Part shown: positions 44,286-56,105 of the stretch, piece by piece | Numbering within the stretch: position 1 is the stretch's first letter | Layout of the letters: every line of letters starts with the position of its first letter | From: Lineus longissimus | Lineage: Eukaryota; Nemertea; Pilidiophora; Heteronemertea; Lineidae | Length of the DNA stretch: 64,000 nt | Direction of reading: 5' to 3' | NCBI RefSeq assembly: GCF_910592395.1 | Contig: NC_088318.1 | Coordinates: 7,092,756 to 7,156,755, forward strand | The notes under the pieces: generated by a model | Seen by the model: the letters and a program-made list of their open reading frames with translations, nothing else | The model's database searches: none | What the model was told of the DNA's origin: nothing | Position numbers and translations under genes: made by a program

Positions 44286-45475
44286 TTGGTGAAATTCTAT
44301 TCATCATTTAAAGCGTAGTCACAGTTTTTGTGTTTCGGGTTTTGGCCCCCTATTGAGAATCAAATCGGGTCGATTCTTCAACGCGACACACCTTTGCATT
44401 CTCATACATCATCCCACCAAAAATGGAAAAAAAATCATAAACCGTTATGAAGTTATTGACCGGAAGGGAATAACGCAACACACCTTTGACTCGCCCTCTA
44501 TCAGCACACCAAATTTCAAGCCAAAATATGTTGTCGTTCAGAAGTTACAGAGCAGAAGGGAATTTTCATGGTTTTCAAGAAGCGTCGCTATAGGGCATAA
44601 AAATGGCTCAAACTAAAAACTTGGGTAATATATTGTGTGTCCTTGCTAGCTTAGCCTACAATTAAAGGTTGGTGAAATTCTATTCATCATTTAAGGCGTA
44701 GTCGCAGTTTTAGTGTTTCGGGTTTTGGCCCCCTATTGGTCAAATGGAGAATCACATCGGGCTGATTCTTCACCGCGACACACCTTTGACTCGCCCTCTA
44801 TCAGCACACCAAATTTCAAGCCAAAATATGTTGTCGTTCAGAAGTTACAGAGCGGAAGGGAATTTTCATGGTTTTCAAGAAGCGCCGCCTATAGGGCATA
44901 AAAATGGCTGAAACTAAAAACTAGGGTAATATATTGTGTGTCCTTGCTAGGTTAGCCCACAATAAAAGTTTGGTGACATTCTATTCATCATTTAAGGCGT
45001 AGTCACAGTTTTTGTGTTTCGGGTTTTGGCCCCCTATTGGTCAAATGGAGAATCACATTGGGCTGATTCTTCAACGCGACACACCTTTGACTCGCCCTCT
45101 ATCAGCACACCAAATTTCAAGCCAAATTATGTTGTCGTTCAGAAGTTACAGAGCGGAAGGGAATTTTCATGGTTTTCAAGAAGCGCCGCCTATAGGGCAT
45201 AAAAATGGCTGAAACTAACAACTAGGGTAATATATTGTGTGTCCTTGCTAGCTTAGCCCACAATTAAAGTTTGGTGAAATTCTATTCACCATTTAAGGCG
45301 TAGTCACAGTTTTTGTGTTTCGGGTTTTGGCCCCCTATTGGTCAAATGGAGAATCACATCGGGCTAATTCTTCAATGCGACACACCTTTGCACTCTCATA
45401 CATCATCCCACCAAAAATGGGAAAAAAAATTATCAACCGTTATGAAGTTATTGACCGGAAGGGAATCTACGGGCG
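44286..45475 (+). repeat. Four-copy tandem array with ~301-bp period
   Basis: Units start TTTGGTGAAATTCTATTCAT at about 44286, 44667, 44968 and 45268. The two central units carry GACTCGCCCTCTATCAGCAC, while the first and last carry a different internal segment (CATACATCATCCCACCAAAA) in whole or in part. The motif TTTTGGCCCCCTATTGGTCA resembles a phrase in the type C element, so the two may share an origin. Short chance frames within it repeat because the units do. Confidence 0.88.
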
Positions 45476-45645
45476 GCGAGCGGCGAGCGGCTAGCGCGAG
45501 CAGCAATCACGACCGGATGCCCGGTATTTTCAAGTTCCCCTCCGAGGCTCCGGGGGACAAAAAGAACATAGCAATGTCATGCAGTCCAGGCTGATGACTC
45601 TATGAAATGATTATTATGACTTTGTGGTTGTGTAATTCTTTTCAG

Positions 45646-46543
45646 GTCACCGAGCTGTCAAGACGCGATCGTTCAGAAGTTTATGGGGGACACTGTTGCC
45701 ATACATCGTGCAAACGCAGCCAATGACCGATTTGTGCTGGGTCTGTCAACGTAATAATTCGGCTGTTTATCGGAGTGCTAACATGTCAGATGCGGAGAAG
45801 ACAGATCGTATTAAAGCCCAAGAGCTGCACATCACAAAGGTCACTCTTGAAAGGTCACTCTACCAGGCTATGGTTCAAGCTTCGAAGGAGACAATACTTG
45901 ATACTGGATTAGTGCTTGGTAAAAACGCACCTAATTCTCGGGATATTACCATGCACTATTCCTTTGATTATGCCCAACAGGTGCATTACCCGTCCGACCC
46001 CATGCAGCCAGGCCCAGTGTACTTTCTTACCCCCAGGAAATGTGGCCTGTTTGGATTGAACTGTGAAGGCATGCCACAGCAAGTCAACTACCTTATCGAT
46101 GAAGGCATGTGCATTTCAAAGGGCTCCAATGCAGTCATAAATTTCTTGGATCATTTTCTAGATTCGTTTGGACTGGGAGAAAATCACTTACAGCTCCACT
46201 GTGACAATTGTAGTGGACAGAATAAAAACAGCATGATGCTGTGGTATCTGTTGTGGCGTGTTCTTTCTAGACATCACACGGCAATATCACTTAACTTTTT
46301 AATAAAAGGACATACCAAGTTTCGCCAGATTGGTGCTTTGGTTTGGTAAAGCAACGCTACAGAAAGACAATGGTGTCCTGCTTGCATGATATTGTGGATG
46401 TGGTGACATCAAGCACTGACAAAGTCAATATCGCCCAGAAGGTTGGTAGTGAAGATGGAAAGTGTTTGTGCCGCAGAGAGACTGGCAGACCTACCTGAAG
46501 CCGTTCTTCAAGTCCCTAACTGGAATTAAGAAATACCAACACA
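45646..46543 (+). pseudogene. DUF7869-like gene, exon 3: core domain
   Basis: Acceptor ATTCTTTTCAG; open to 46349 and then readable in two other frames. Features are METAG|HRAVK across the junction, MTDLCWVCQRN (zinc-ligand like), a helix (DRIKAQELHITKVTLERS), ITMHYSFDYAQQVHYPSD with the first conserved Asp, CGLFGLNCEGMPQQVNYLID, LHCDNCSGQNKN with the second, and WYLLWRVLSRHHTAISLNF, GHTKF. Frameshifts near 46320 and 46470 break it. It ends GIKKYQH, with no canonical donor. Confidence 0.82.
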
Positions 46544-49500
46544 GTCAGCTGGCCGCGCCCCCGTTCGCAGCGCCAAAAGAGCGTTTCTCTCTGCGTTGTG
46601 CTGCAACTGTCACCTATCGGTAAACATTTGATACTAACTCGCGCCATATTTGTGGCAGAGACTAAAACCTCTGTAGCATGCACGACTGTTCGGGGAGAGC
46701 GATTGATCAAAGATGGCGAAATTGTTAGTTATTGAAAGAAAAAATTGGTGTTTATTTCATCAAATTCCAAGCAAAATCAACCGAGTTTGATCAATTTTTC
46801 GAAAGATGATATTTTCGCAATCTTCGCTAAACATACCTCACTCAAAGATATTTTCCAGCTTTGCGGCGATATTTGGTAAATTGATTTTTTGCGAAGTGGT
46901 TGACCAATCCTAAATGAATTCATATCTTTTAAAACATTTGAGCACCCGGTTTCCTAAATATTTCTTTTTTGGCACTTAATTTGGTGATTTTTCGAAGAAA
47001 TCTCATTAATATTTATGACGTTTTGGATCACGTGATGTTAATCAAGCCGTTTTTCGCGGCAATTGCGTGCACGACGCGATATTGTAAAAATATTTTAATG
47101 CACAGCGTGTCTCAAAAAAATTGTGGTTAAAAGTGAGAATGGCATGATGGTAGCCTGTTTGAGTTCTGTTGATGAATATGCTTAGTCTGACTATAATTTC
47201 TACAACTTGTGGCCAAATGACCAGATGATTTTGAGCCTTTTGATAAAGCTACTGGTAGAATAGTCGTCAGAAATGTCAGAGCGACAGTGACTGAGTGAGT
47301 GTTATGTTATGTTATGAGACTGGAGCAGTGGAGGTATGTCATGTGTTCCACCATATCGTCATTGATATTGACCAGGATTACTATCGATTTGTGTGGATGT
47401 GCTCAAACAGTAAAGCATGAGCCATGATGCTTCACTTCCGAAAAGATCCAGGTGACTGAGATGTCTACTACTACTGTTGGGCAATCCGGCTGATTCTTCA
47501 GAAATTTCTCTGTATATCCTCTGTGAAAATAAACTTTCTCATAATGATATATCTTTTGTTTGTTTGGTAATTTTAGTTGCCTATGTTTAGGCACTTTTTT
47601 GCCAGATTTGCCTGTAAAAGGCTGCCATAGTTCAGGAAAAGAAATCATATACACATTACAATGTGGATCTTCACACAAAACACCAGGGCCTACTATGTGA
47701 CATGGCTCAATAATAGGCATTGTCTGGTAATTTTGGACGACCTTTGGATGGATAGTTTATTTTCCCTGACCCTGGCCTGGGTCTGAACGGGCTTCCAAGC
47801 CATCAATGATGCTTATAAAGCCGGGAATAGCCTCATCAGTACCCCCACAAGAGTTATTTTGTGCCAGACATCGCGCACAGAACTTGCCATCATCTCATTT
47901 TTAGAGTTGCTGTATCAGTAAAAGATAATACCAAAAAGCTGATAAAGTATGTACTTTGGGCAGCATGACCAATGCCAGTGTTAAAGGTGTAAACTTAACC
48001 TATTACAGGACATCTTCCTGCAAGATTGTGATTGGTTTAACTTGAAGTTTGTCATCAATTTGACTGTTGTAATTGTACATCCATGCTGTTGTCATTCAGA
48101 AAAAATCTGCTTTATCTTTCAGCTAATACTTTCACTTCTCCAGTCAATCGGGTTTGATGAACATGTCAAGCTGTTGAATGGTGTAAACAATCATTAGCAA
48201 ATAACGTCACGAATGAAAATAAGTTTGATTCCTTCCACTTGAAAAGTTCAACAGCACCACTTGCAAGAATTTGAATTTGGCATTGTGTTTTACACCCTTC
48301 AACAATTGACTGTCGGTTTGTTATTGGTGTTCTTGTTTCAATGTTAGCGTTTCACTGTTAAAGAGTTTCAAGATGCAGAAGAGAGGATTAGTTATCTTTA
48401 ATGTTAAGTTTCTTCTTTGCATCATTTTGTCATTAAATTTGGGCAATGGTGGTCTCATGAAAGGAGGGATGGGACGGCAGGATGGGCTATTGGACAAGTT
48501 TTCATAATTAGTATTCTAGAACACGTTTTGTAGCGATGGTGGCGATCCTAGTGTTCGGGCCTCTTCGGCTCAACTTCGGGTGTGGTCGGAACCTAAATCC
48601 GGCTGCAACATTTTCTGACAAAAATCAGAGGCAACTTAAACGTATTTTCCAGCCGTGCGACAGAAATAATCATTTTTACTATCGTGTTATTCAGTCAAAG
48701 ATACATATAACAATAAATATCAGTCATTACTTCTGAGCACGCGCGATGTTTTTGATGAGTTAGGTGCATTTATTCAACAAAATTACGTGAAAAAATTGCA
48801 AATTTTCGGGCGACAACCGCTGTTCAAAGTCACGTAAACAGCAAACCTCAGGACTTTTTTCACTTTTTTCTTAATGAAACTACTAATTAATGTTTCATCC
48901 AGAATAATATGTTCCGTTTACATGTCATTTAGAAAGATTTTGGCAAGTTTAGGATCGATTTCCGACTTCATATTTTTCACGCCTAAATGTACGCGATAAT
49001 GAGCTCGTAATGATATGCAGTGACGTCATAGCGCAGAGAGAATTACGTGGAAATGGGGGCGGGGCCAACTGACTGAACATTTCAGGTGAGTACATGCTAA
49101 TTTTAAAAACAGGGTATGCGGCTTGATAAATTTTTTTTGAAAAGTCTTAAATTTCACCATGCAATCAGTGAACACACATGTATTATGTACCATGTTAAAC
49201 TATACTTCAGTCTGGTTTGAAATTAAGATCATCACTCTACTGAACAACAAGTATCAAAAAAATGGCCAGGGCCATTGTGCTTTTGCTGTCTTATTTTAGA
49301 CGGTGTGTTTGCGTCCAATATGGCAGTGATGACGTCATCTGCACAAATAGAGGACATCGCCATTGCATGATAACGTGACACAGTAAAAAGATGACAAATT
49401 CACGTCCTTGACCTACATCATTGCAAACTTTGTCATAATGACAGTGGTCAGATGGGGTTACTAGACAATTGAAACAACACATGGCACATAGCTACTGTCA

Positions 49501-49919
49501 GTGATGTCAGGGATTGAAGCTAGATCAAATTGACATCCAAATAAAGTAACTGCACGCTGCCTGTAGAATAATGATCTAACAGACTGATTGATTTGTATTG
49601 TTCCCACAACGTCAGCTGTTGACTGCAGCTCCCATGCAGATATCTTGCAGTGTATGCATACATTACAACACCTATAGGGCCTACAGCCTTCTTGATTTGC
49701 TGAAAATACAACTTCAGTGTCTTTCTAGATTACCCTTTTTGCATTCATTTGGCTCTTTATGTGTTCCAATTCAAACTGACTAAAACTCACCTCTTCTCAT
49801 ATTGGAATTCGTGTAAATATCGAGAAATATGAAGAGCTACCATGATTTCTTGAATGTTTGACTATCAAATTCAAACTTACTAGCTTCCTGTCTCAGGTTG
49901 CATTATGGGTGATATTTAA
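46544..49919. other. Intron sequence of the DUF7869-like gene, no gene seen
   Basis: Mostly unique AT-rich DNA. A 5' scrap of the type C repeat (AAATGGCCAGGGCCATTGTGC) lies at 49260-49281. TGACGTCA/ATGACGTCAT-like strings occur at 49021 and 49329. I could not support any coding region. Confidence 0.45.
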
Positions 49920-50158
49920 CACTGAATTTGACTGCAATTACCACTGCTTTACACTGCCATCAAGTCTTAATCTCAACAGTCATAAAGCAGTGGTTTTCAG
50001 TCATGTTGAAAATGCCACGGGTTTCGACCAGAGTTGGAGAAGTGGAAATCAGTGGTCTTTCAGTCATAGGCAGTGTTTTTGAAATACGTCGTTCGTAATG
50101 ATATGCAAGTGGCAGTGCTTTGCAGTGGTCTTTCAGTCAAAATCAGTGGTTTTAAAAC
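49920..50158. repeat. Short degenerate repeats of CAGTGGTCTTTCAGTCA type
   Basis: Phrases AGCAGTGGTTTTCAGTCA, CAGTGGTCTTTCAGTCATAG and CAGTGGTCTTTCAGTCAAAA recur here, and GCAGTGGGGGTTTCAGTCAA with CAGTCATTTTCAGTG resumes at 55976-56032 on the far side of the transposon. The transposon at 50164-55942 therefore landed in a repetitive block. Confidence 0.65.
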
Positions 50159-50163
50159 ATTAA

Positions 50164-50185
50164 AGGATAGCTCCTGGAATAAATC
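50164..50185 (+). repeat. Kolobok-like left terminal inverted repeat
   Basis: AGGATAGCTCCTGGAATAAA directly after TTAA. It pairs with the right end at 55921-55942. Confidence 0.82.
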
Positions 50186-50471
50186 ACTATAGCGATAATC
50201 GGGAAAACTAACGCACCTGCATATTCCGTATATCATTATTATTCCAATATAGGACTGCATATCGCACAAAAATTTGGTTTGTACCAATAAAGGTGTTTTC
50301 AATCCACTAAACACAGAGTTCATGGAGGGCGCCACTTTCTCACTTTTTTCGCGATCTCTCCTCCAAAACCGGAGAGCCGTGACGTCACGTGTGCAATTCA
50401 CCTCATGTCAGTATTGTCACAATAGCAGTCAGCTGATTGATATTTTCCGATCGTGTTATTGTATTGTTATC

Positions 50472-51536
50472 ATGTCGGCTTCAGATGATGAAAGCTACGT
50501 TGACAGCAGTGACACTTCGATGAGCAGCGGGAGTTATGAAGATTTGGATGTAGGGGGTAATGTTGGTGTGCAGGGCTACCAGTTTGAGCCGGAATATGAA
50601 GAGGGGGAGCTTGCCGCTATGGCTCAAGCTTTTGAAGATGCAGCTGGACCCGATGTTGATGGCCAAAATAAGGACGTGGATGGGGCCGCAGATGAGGACC
50701 GGACCACCCTCAATGTTGAGGAGTGGTGCAAATGCACACACTGTGATATTATGGCTACACATATTGAGTGCATGTGCTGCCATGATCAGGATGTAGTGGC
50801 AGCCAAGTTTGAGGACCCAGACAGTGGGGACGTTTTGATGGAATGCATCACAGACCACCAGGACTTCGTCCCCGTCTGCCTGAACAGGGCAGTGATCGAA
50901 ACAACCATGGCCCGGCTGCATCACACCTATATCGAGAGGAGGGATGACAACACTCCGACAAACAAGTAAGGGGCTCAGAGTCATGGGCTGTAGCAAAATT
51001 AAAGTCAAAAGAAATGAGCAATTTTATTTTTTCCCATAACAGGCCGAAAATTTTTAATTTCTCTTTACTTCAACAAAATTTGGCAATGGCATAACATTCA
51101 CAGTGAAGTCATTCTTCTAGAGGATTGCTAGAGAATAACTTCTTCTCTAACCCCCACCCCATCACTTTTTACATGGGGGCCTCAGTAATAAGAAGCAACT
51201 GGCATTAGCATGATTAGAACTTATTTTATGTGAATAACAAGCAATTTTATTGAACATTCATGGTAAATGTAAATATAATACTAGTGTACAAGATGAACTG
51301 AATAGGTTCCTCATATAATAAATGTTATTGGAGTTGAATTTTCTTCTTTCAGGTGCCTCAGGCATAAGGCCTACCGTCAAATGATCTTTTGGGCCCATGG
51401 GTTCCTCGGCCGGAAAGTTCGTCGTGTCATCCCAAGTTGTGTGGTGAAGCGTATTCGGGGGGCATTCCCAGCTGCAGATGGCCAATATGTTGGCTTTCTT
51501 GAAGCCAATATGGATGACCTTGACCAGTCAGACTGA
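50472..51536 (+). CDS. Two-exon gene with a P2X7-type C-terminal (ballast-like) domain
   Basis: Exon 1 (50472-50965) starts MSASDDESYVDSSDTSMSSG, an acidic low-complexity leader. It then has EEWCKCTHCDIMATHIECMC and MECITDHQDFVPVCLNRAVI, the cysteine-rich zinc-binding pattern found in the cytoplasmic C-terminus of P2X7 receptors. Donor CAA|GTAAGG; acceptor CTTCTTTCAG (51351). Exon 2 (51353-51536) continues in phase: CLRHKAYRQMIFWAHGFLGR, RRVIPSCVVKRIRGAFP, YVGFLEAN. The whole protein is 225 residues, without membrane segments or a channel domain, so it is not a receptor. Stand-alone proteins of this type are frequent in aquatic animal genomes. Its place inside a transposon suggests that it is an accessory protein. 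No lesions seen. Confidence 0.85.
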
Positions 51537-52045
51537 ACTTCTTCACGCTCACTAATTATTTGGTATCCTAGTCCAAAAACTGCTGTCACATTTTATCTAA
51601 AGAAGAGGACATAGTGCAATCAAGGACATTTTTCAATTGACTTCCAGTCCAGAAAACAGTTACCTCAGAAATATTTCACTTTTAGAATACTATGCACTGC
51701 ACTATCTCTCCTGGGTGGCATCCCCTTACTGTAATTGATATCTAACCCGGGCCAACCATGAGACAAGGGCCTGTGATAAACTTTAGAAAAATGCATTTAA
51801 ATATTTTTGATAAATCTATTTATGAAAGGGTCCAAACATGAATTGGCCCCAGAAAGTTATACACTTGATGTTATACAAATTCAATAATGAGTAATAAAGC
51901 ATTCTTATTCAAAGTTTAACAAAAGAGACTAAATCATTTCATTATTTGATGGCCTGAAAGACCAATAAAATGTGTTTTTTAGCTTCAAAATTCCCCCCAA
52001 CCCAACCCACCCTACATGTCATGTCTGTTCAATTCCCACATTCGT

Positions 52046-55000
52046 TCATTTGATAAACCTAGAGTATCGGAGCGACTCTTCAAGATCAGGTCTTTCAACA
52101 GAGGTTATTCTCTGTGGAAGGATTGGCTCCAACACCGGTGTGGGTTTTGTGCCAGACATGACATGTTCAACCACAGTTGTCATCATTTTTGGGAAGTAAG
52201 CATAATCCTTCTGCTCTTTTACATTTTTTGCAACCCAATGGTCCCGTCCCATGGGACAACTGTGGAAATATCGTGGCTTCCCTGACTTGTTGATGATCTG
52301 TTTGCGCTCAGAATGTTCATTGTGATCCAATGCAACTAGTTGGGTCCTTGCAACCATGCCCTTGTAAGAAAAATGCCTGCTCTTTGGCATGTATTTTATC
52401 ATCTCTGAATGACACACTTCTAGTATTCCTGTGTGGCAGAAACTACTCAGTTGACCATCATCTGCCAGTAATCTCTTGTCATTGACAACAGTTGCCAATG
52501 CTTTTAGTGAAGGAGAGTCTGGTTCAAGTCATTTCTTTTTTCTAGACTCTTCGTCTGTGAGGGGGGCATGGTTACAAGCATGAAACATGGTTTTGTCCCC
52601 CCATTCATGGATATCCTGGACATGATACAGGATGGATGTCCATATCTCTTTCAACAACACAGGGTCACCCTCACAAGAGGCAGCTGAAAACCAGATGATA
52701 GCCTTGATCCATGGACCAAGAGGCCGACAAGCGGCTTTCTTGACAGCTTTGTTCAGTTTTTTTTAAATGCTTTTGGCAAAGTGCCAGACGTCATACTGGT
52801 GGTTAATTTCTTTGTAATTTGTTCGCATCATCTTTGAAATCTGGGGGTGGCGGTCAGTAGCCAAAACTCCAACTGTAATTTTAGAATGTTTTAAGCTGTC
52901 AAGGCAGTCGATGAGGCGCTCTTTCTCCATGTTGCAGCTCTTCAAATCAGGTCTAACCTGTTTTAAACTGAAATCAATCACCTTCTCATTGGCGGCCCCC
53001 ATAACGGTATATGTACCATACTTGACACTGTGTCCAGGTGAGTCACACCGTCCATCGCCAATGACAGTAATTAACCTGTCCTGCAGGGCCTGAACAAGCT
53101 TGGACCTGTGCTCTCTCCAAGCTTCATCTACCACAGGAAAGAGGTACAAATTATGTTTGCCATGAAACGTTGATTTTGTAATAAAGCGGATGTTCATTAG
53201 TTTGGCAAATTTCATTACAGAGGTGAAAGTATTTCCAGTGAAGAGAATTGAGGCAGCCAATGAAATGTTCCCAACTGGAGCCTTGTTGCAAACTGGCTGG
53301 GAATGCCAGTAGAAGACATGGTGGTTTTTGCAAACCAAACGAAATGTGACTAAAGAGCCACGCTGAATTCGATTCGTACAAATAGTTCCAAACTTCTGGC
53401 CACAGTCCGGACAAGTGCCATATGATAGGAATATTTCTAATAGTTTACCCTCGTACACAATGAATTTCTCCTGCTCAATGTAATCACCAGCACTATTGGA
53501 AAATTGGTCCTCGTTTAATATATCAAAGTGTTTTGCAGAATCATCCACCTTCCTCGCTGTGGTAGGAAGCTCGAAGTCAGAGTCGTCACTGGTAACATCA
53601 GACTCTGAGGTAGCAGCTAGTGCATCGTCTACATGTAAATTACTTCCTGCTCCAGGCAGAAGCTAGAACATAATTTTTGGTTTTAGTTAGAGACAATATC
53701 AAGAGCAAAGCGATCACTCACATTCTGGGGGGGGGGGGGGTATTCATGAACACATTTAGCTCCATTATACCGTAATGTACATGTACCAGAAAATAATGCT
53801 TGTATAACAAGCCAACCACATACCTACACATACATCACATGCACACTGTTTGTTGGTAATGGTAAGTAAATTCCTATTCCTCAAAGCTAGGAAGCAGCAT
53901 TGGTGACAATGAGTGTCATTGAGAATAACTAACCTGGCATGATTGTAGCACACCTGCTGAGCTAATATCAGGACTAGGCTGAGGAGGTTGCAAGTCTGCT
54001 TCTCTTGTACCTTCACTGCTTGATCTTGGTCGGAAAGTGGAATCTTGATCCGGTTGATTAGCCTGAAAAGTGGGAAATGTCGCATTACTACAAGTACATC
54101 AAAGCTTTTGAATGTTTTTATTACTGAACAGGTATACTGTAAACCCATTATTTGAATCAATAAATGGATTGTTTTTTTCTTTAGTAATAGTATATTCATC
54201 ATTTGGGGTACAGTAGGATATTCTGCATTTGCCTCATTGTATGCTGTATGCTTACTGCTAATGTATACAGTACTTTGAATAGGTAAACATGATTCATTTC
54301 ATGAATTACCATGGTTATTCTATTTCTATTGTTACATCCAAATCTTTAGAAGTTAGGATTCATTTTACAATTACCTTACTATAGGAATGATCATGCTGTA
54401 TGACCTCCACTGAGCCATACAACATGCCATCTATCCTCTGCATGAATGCCATATCCCAGTCTGTTTGGGTATCAACATCATGCTTCACTGGTGGTGGGGT
54501 GGGGATGACATCGGCATCTGGTGGCGTGGGTGGCTCGGTATAATTTTTTCTCCTTTTCTTCCTAAGCGTTGGGGTGTTGCTGACTTCACTTGCTTTGCTG
54601 GGGCTGTCTTGAAGTAATGACTGTACAATCTGGAAGTAGAGCAGGACTATTAGTAAATCAATGTAAATACACAGTAAAAGTATATACTTGAGTGGCTGAT
54701 GGAGCGGTGAGGGTAGCCCGCAACATGCCAAGCCCCATGTCTGTCGGGGTATGATTCATATAACTAAGGCACACAGGCTATGCCACAGACTCAAAAGTAG
54801 GGGGGCTAGTGGTGGTACTGGTAGTGGCTTTTATATTATCATAGTGCTTTTGGCAAGGAAAAGGTAGGTCGGTTTAGATTTCCATGGTTTTGCTGGTCAT
54901 GCTGGTCTGAGCCTAGAGCCGAGAGACTGCATATTCTGAAGCTCTAGGGCTTACTCTACTGCCTTCAATTAGAGCTAGGCCCTTTGTGAATGTTTTTTCT

Positions 55001-55138
55001 TTTGTCCAGGTCAGCCCGCCGAATCGCATGCAACCATTTCCTAGAAAGTTCTTCATCTTTAAGTGGCCACTGTTTAAATCGAATTCCACTCGTCACACCG
55101 GACATATTCCCACATCCTGGGACCATGCATCGAGGCAT
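52046..55138 (-). pseudogene. THAP-domain Kolobok-like transposase, broken
   Basis: Minus strand exons: 55138-~55020 (MPRCMVPGCGNMSGVTSGIR then FKQWPLKDEELSRKWLHAIRR, the first half of a THAP zinc finger), 54630-54372 (SPSKASEVSNTPTLRKKRR, PPTPPDADVIPTPPP), 54062-53936 (ANQPDQDSTFRPRSSSEG) and 53662-52046. The last exon holds YGTCPDCGQKFGTICTNRIQ, SQPVCNKAPVGNISLAASIL, TVIGDGRCDSPGHSVKYGTY, GVLATDRHPQISKMM, INHQYDVWHFAKSI, FCHTGILEVCHSEMIKYMPK and LVALDHNEHSER; the GDGR and TDRH Asp residues and the ILE-HS Glu look catalytic. It has two in-frame stops (TAA near 52765, TGA near 52533). The second half of the THAP motif is not found and exon 1 has no clear donor. Confidence 0.8.
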
Positions 55139-55246
55139 TTTTCATTAAAGCAATCAATATATTACGCGAATGTCCAAATTAAACGAAATTAGAATGATTT
55201 AACTGCGTGAAATCTTGAGAAATGCGAGAGAGATGTGAATCGCGAA

Positions 55247-55480
55247 GAACAATTCAATTCAATTCAATTTATTTATTACTCAAATACGCCCTCTAGGGGC
55301 CAAAGGTAATACAAATAATACAGTTGACTGAAACAATAATAATGTAAGCTGGCAGGGATTATCACAATCAAAATTTCCATCTGGATAATTATGATGTCAT
55401 GATGTATGATGATATGTATATAGTACAAAATAAAACAACAATAAAACATGCAATAGTTACACAATTATAGATCGAGAAGA
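55247..55480 (-). repeat. 3' fragment of a LINE on the minus strand
   Basis: Read on the minus strand the fragment ends AATAAATAAATTGAATTGAA TTG, a 3' tail of AATTG units. The preceding ~200 bp is AT-rich with GGGCGTATTTGAG and CCCCTAGAGGGCG just inside. No RT motif survives. It lies near the 5' end of the transposase gene, within the Kolobok-like element. Confidence 0.45.
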
Positions 55481-55920
55481 TACTATGAATGATTTAAAAC
55501 AGAAATAGTGAAATCAGTGAGGCAATGAAGTAGCTCTAAGTTGGAAAAAATCAAAGATGAATCTTGCAGTGGATGTTGTTGGCTGATCAAGGATTTTCCT
55601 GATTTTCAGTTCACTACACGTGAAGAAACGGATATTGACATGGATTCACACACTGTGCACGCGCGAAAAGCGGTGACAAGCCCATAATATGCACGATCGG
55701 TGCTTCGGAATTTCAGCAAATCACTGCCATTGCACACACCGAGTCACCACCGAGGGAAATTTGACTCAAAATGGCGGCGTTCATGTCAGTAAAAAAGGCA
55801 CTATTAATATCAATTTTTCTTCCTGAACTATTATATTTCTTCCACTTTCAAAAGGTTTGTGGTAAAGAGGAATACTCATTTATTATATTTCCATTGGTTT
55901 CGTTCAAAAAGGCTGCCAAC

Positions 55921-55942
55921 GATTTATTCCAGGAGCTATCCT
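55921..55942 (-). repeat. Kolobok-like right terminal inverted repeat
   Basis: GATTTATTCCAGGAGCTATC CT, an exact complement of the left end, followed by TCAA. Confidence 0.82.
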
Positions 55943-56105
55943 TCAAGAAAAAATGATATGCCTTAGACAGTCATATGCAGTGGGGGTTTCAGTCAAAAGC
56001 AGTGTGATGCAGTCATTTTCAGTGCACTGCCTTTCGGAGAGGGTGCATTAAGCAGAAAAGAAATTTAAGCTTGGAACTCACTCTATAATCCTTCTGTATT
56101 TCCAG

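Larger units (their letters stand above)
50164..55942. mobile_element. Kolobok-like transposon (THAP transposase plus P2X7-domain gene)
   Basis: Both ends share an inverted repeat of about 23 bp, AGGATAGCTCCTGGAATAAA TC. TTAA precedes the left end (50160-50163); TCAA follows the right end (55943-55946), as expected for a TTAA duplication with one change. TTAA targets and a THAP-domain transposase point to Kolobok; the assignment is from memory of family features. Two convergent genes fill it: one on the plus strand (50472-51536, apparently intact) and the transposase on the minus strand (52046-55138, broken). It lies within an intron of the DUF7869-like gene. Confidence 0.8.

Noticed and set aside
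44286-45475. CRISPR-like array
   Set aside because: The units are ~301 bp with no short repeat/spacer structure, in a eukaryotic genome; they are ordinary tandem repeats.
47403-47720. A 105-codon minus-strand frame starting MPIIEPCHIVGPGV
   Set aside because: It has no recognisable domain, splice context or repeat in the window, and could be a chance frame; I could not support it as a gene.
50472-51536. A P2X7 receptor gene
   Set aside because: Only the cytoplasmic C-terminal type domain is present. There are no membrane segments or channel ectodomain, and the gene lies between transposon inverted repeats.
54986-55192. A plus-strand frame across the THAP exon, with an acceptor-like TTTTGTCCAG
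   Set aside because: The minus strand encodes a clear THAP half-motif with a start codon in the element's transposase orientation, so the plus-strand frame is a shadow.
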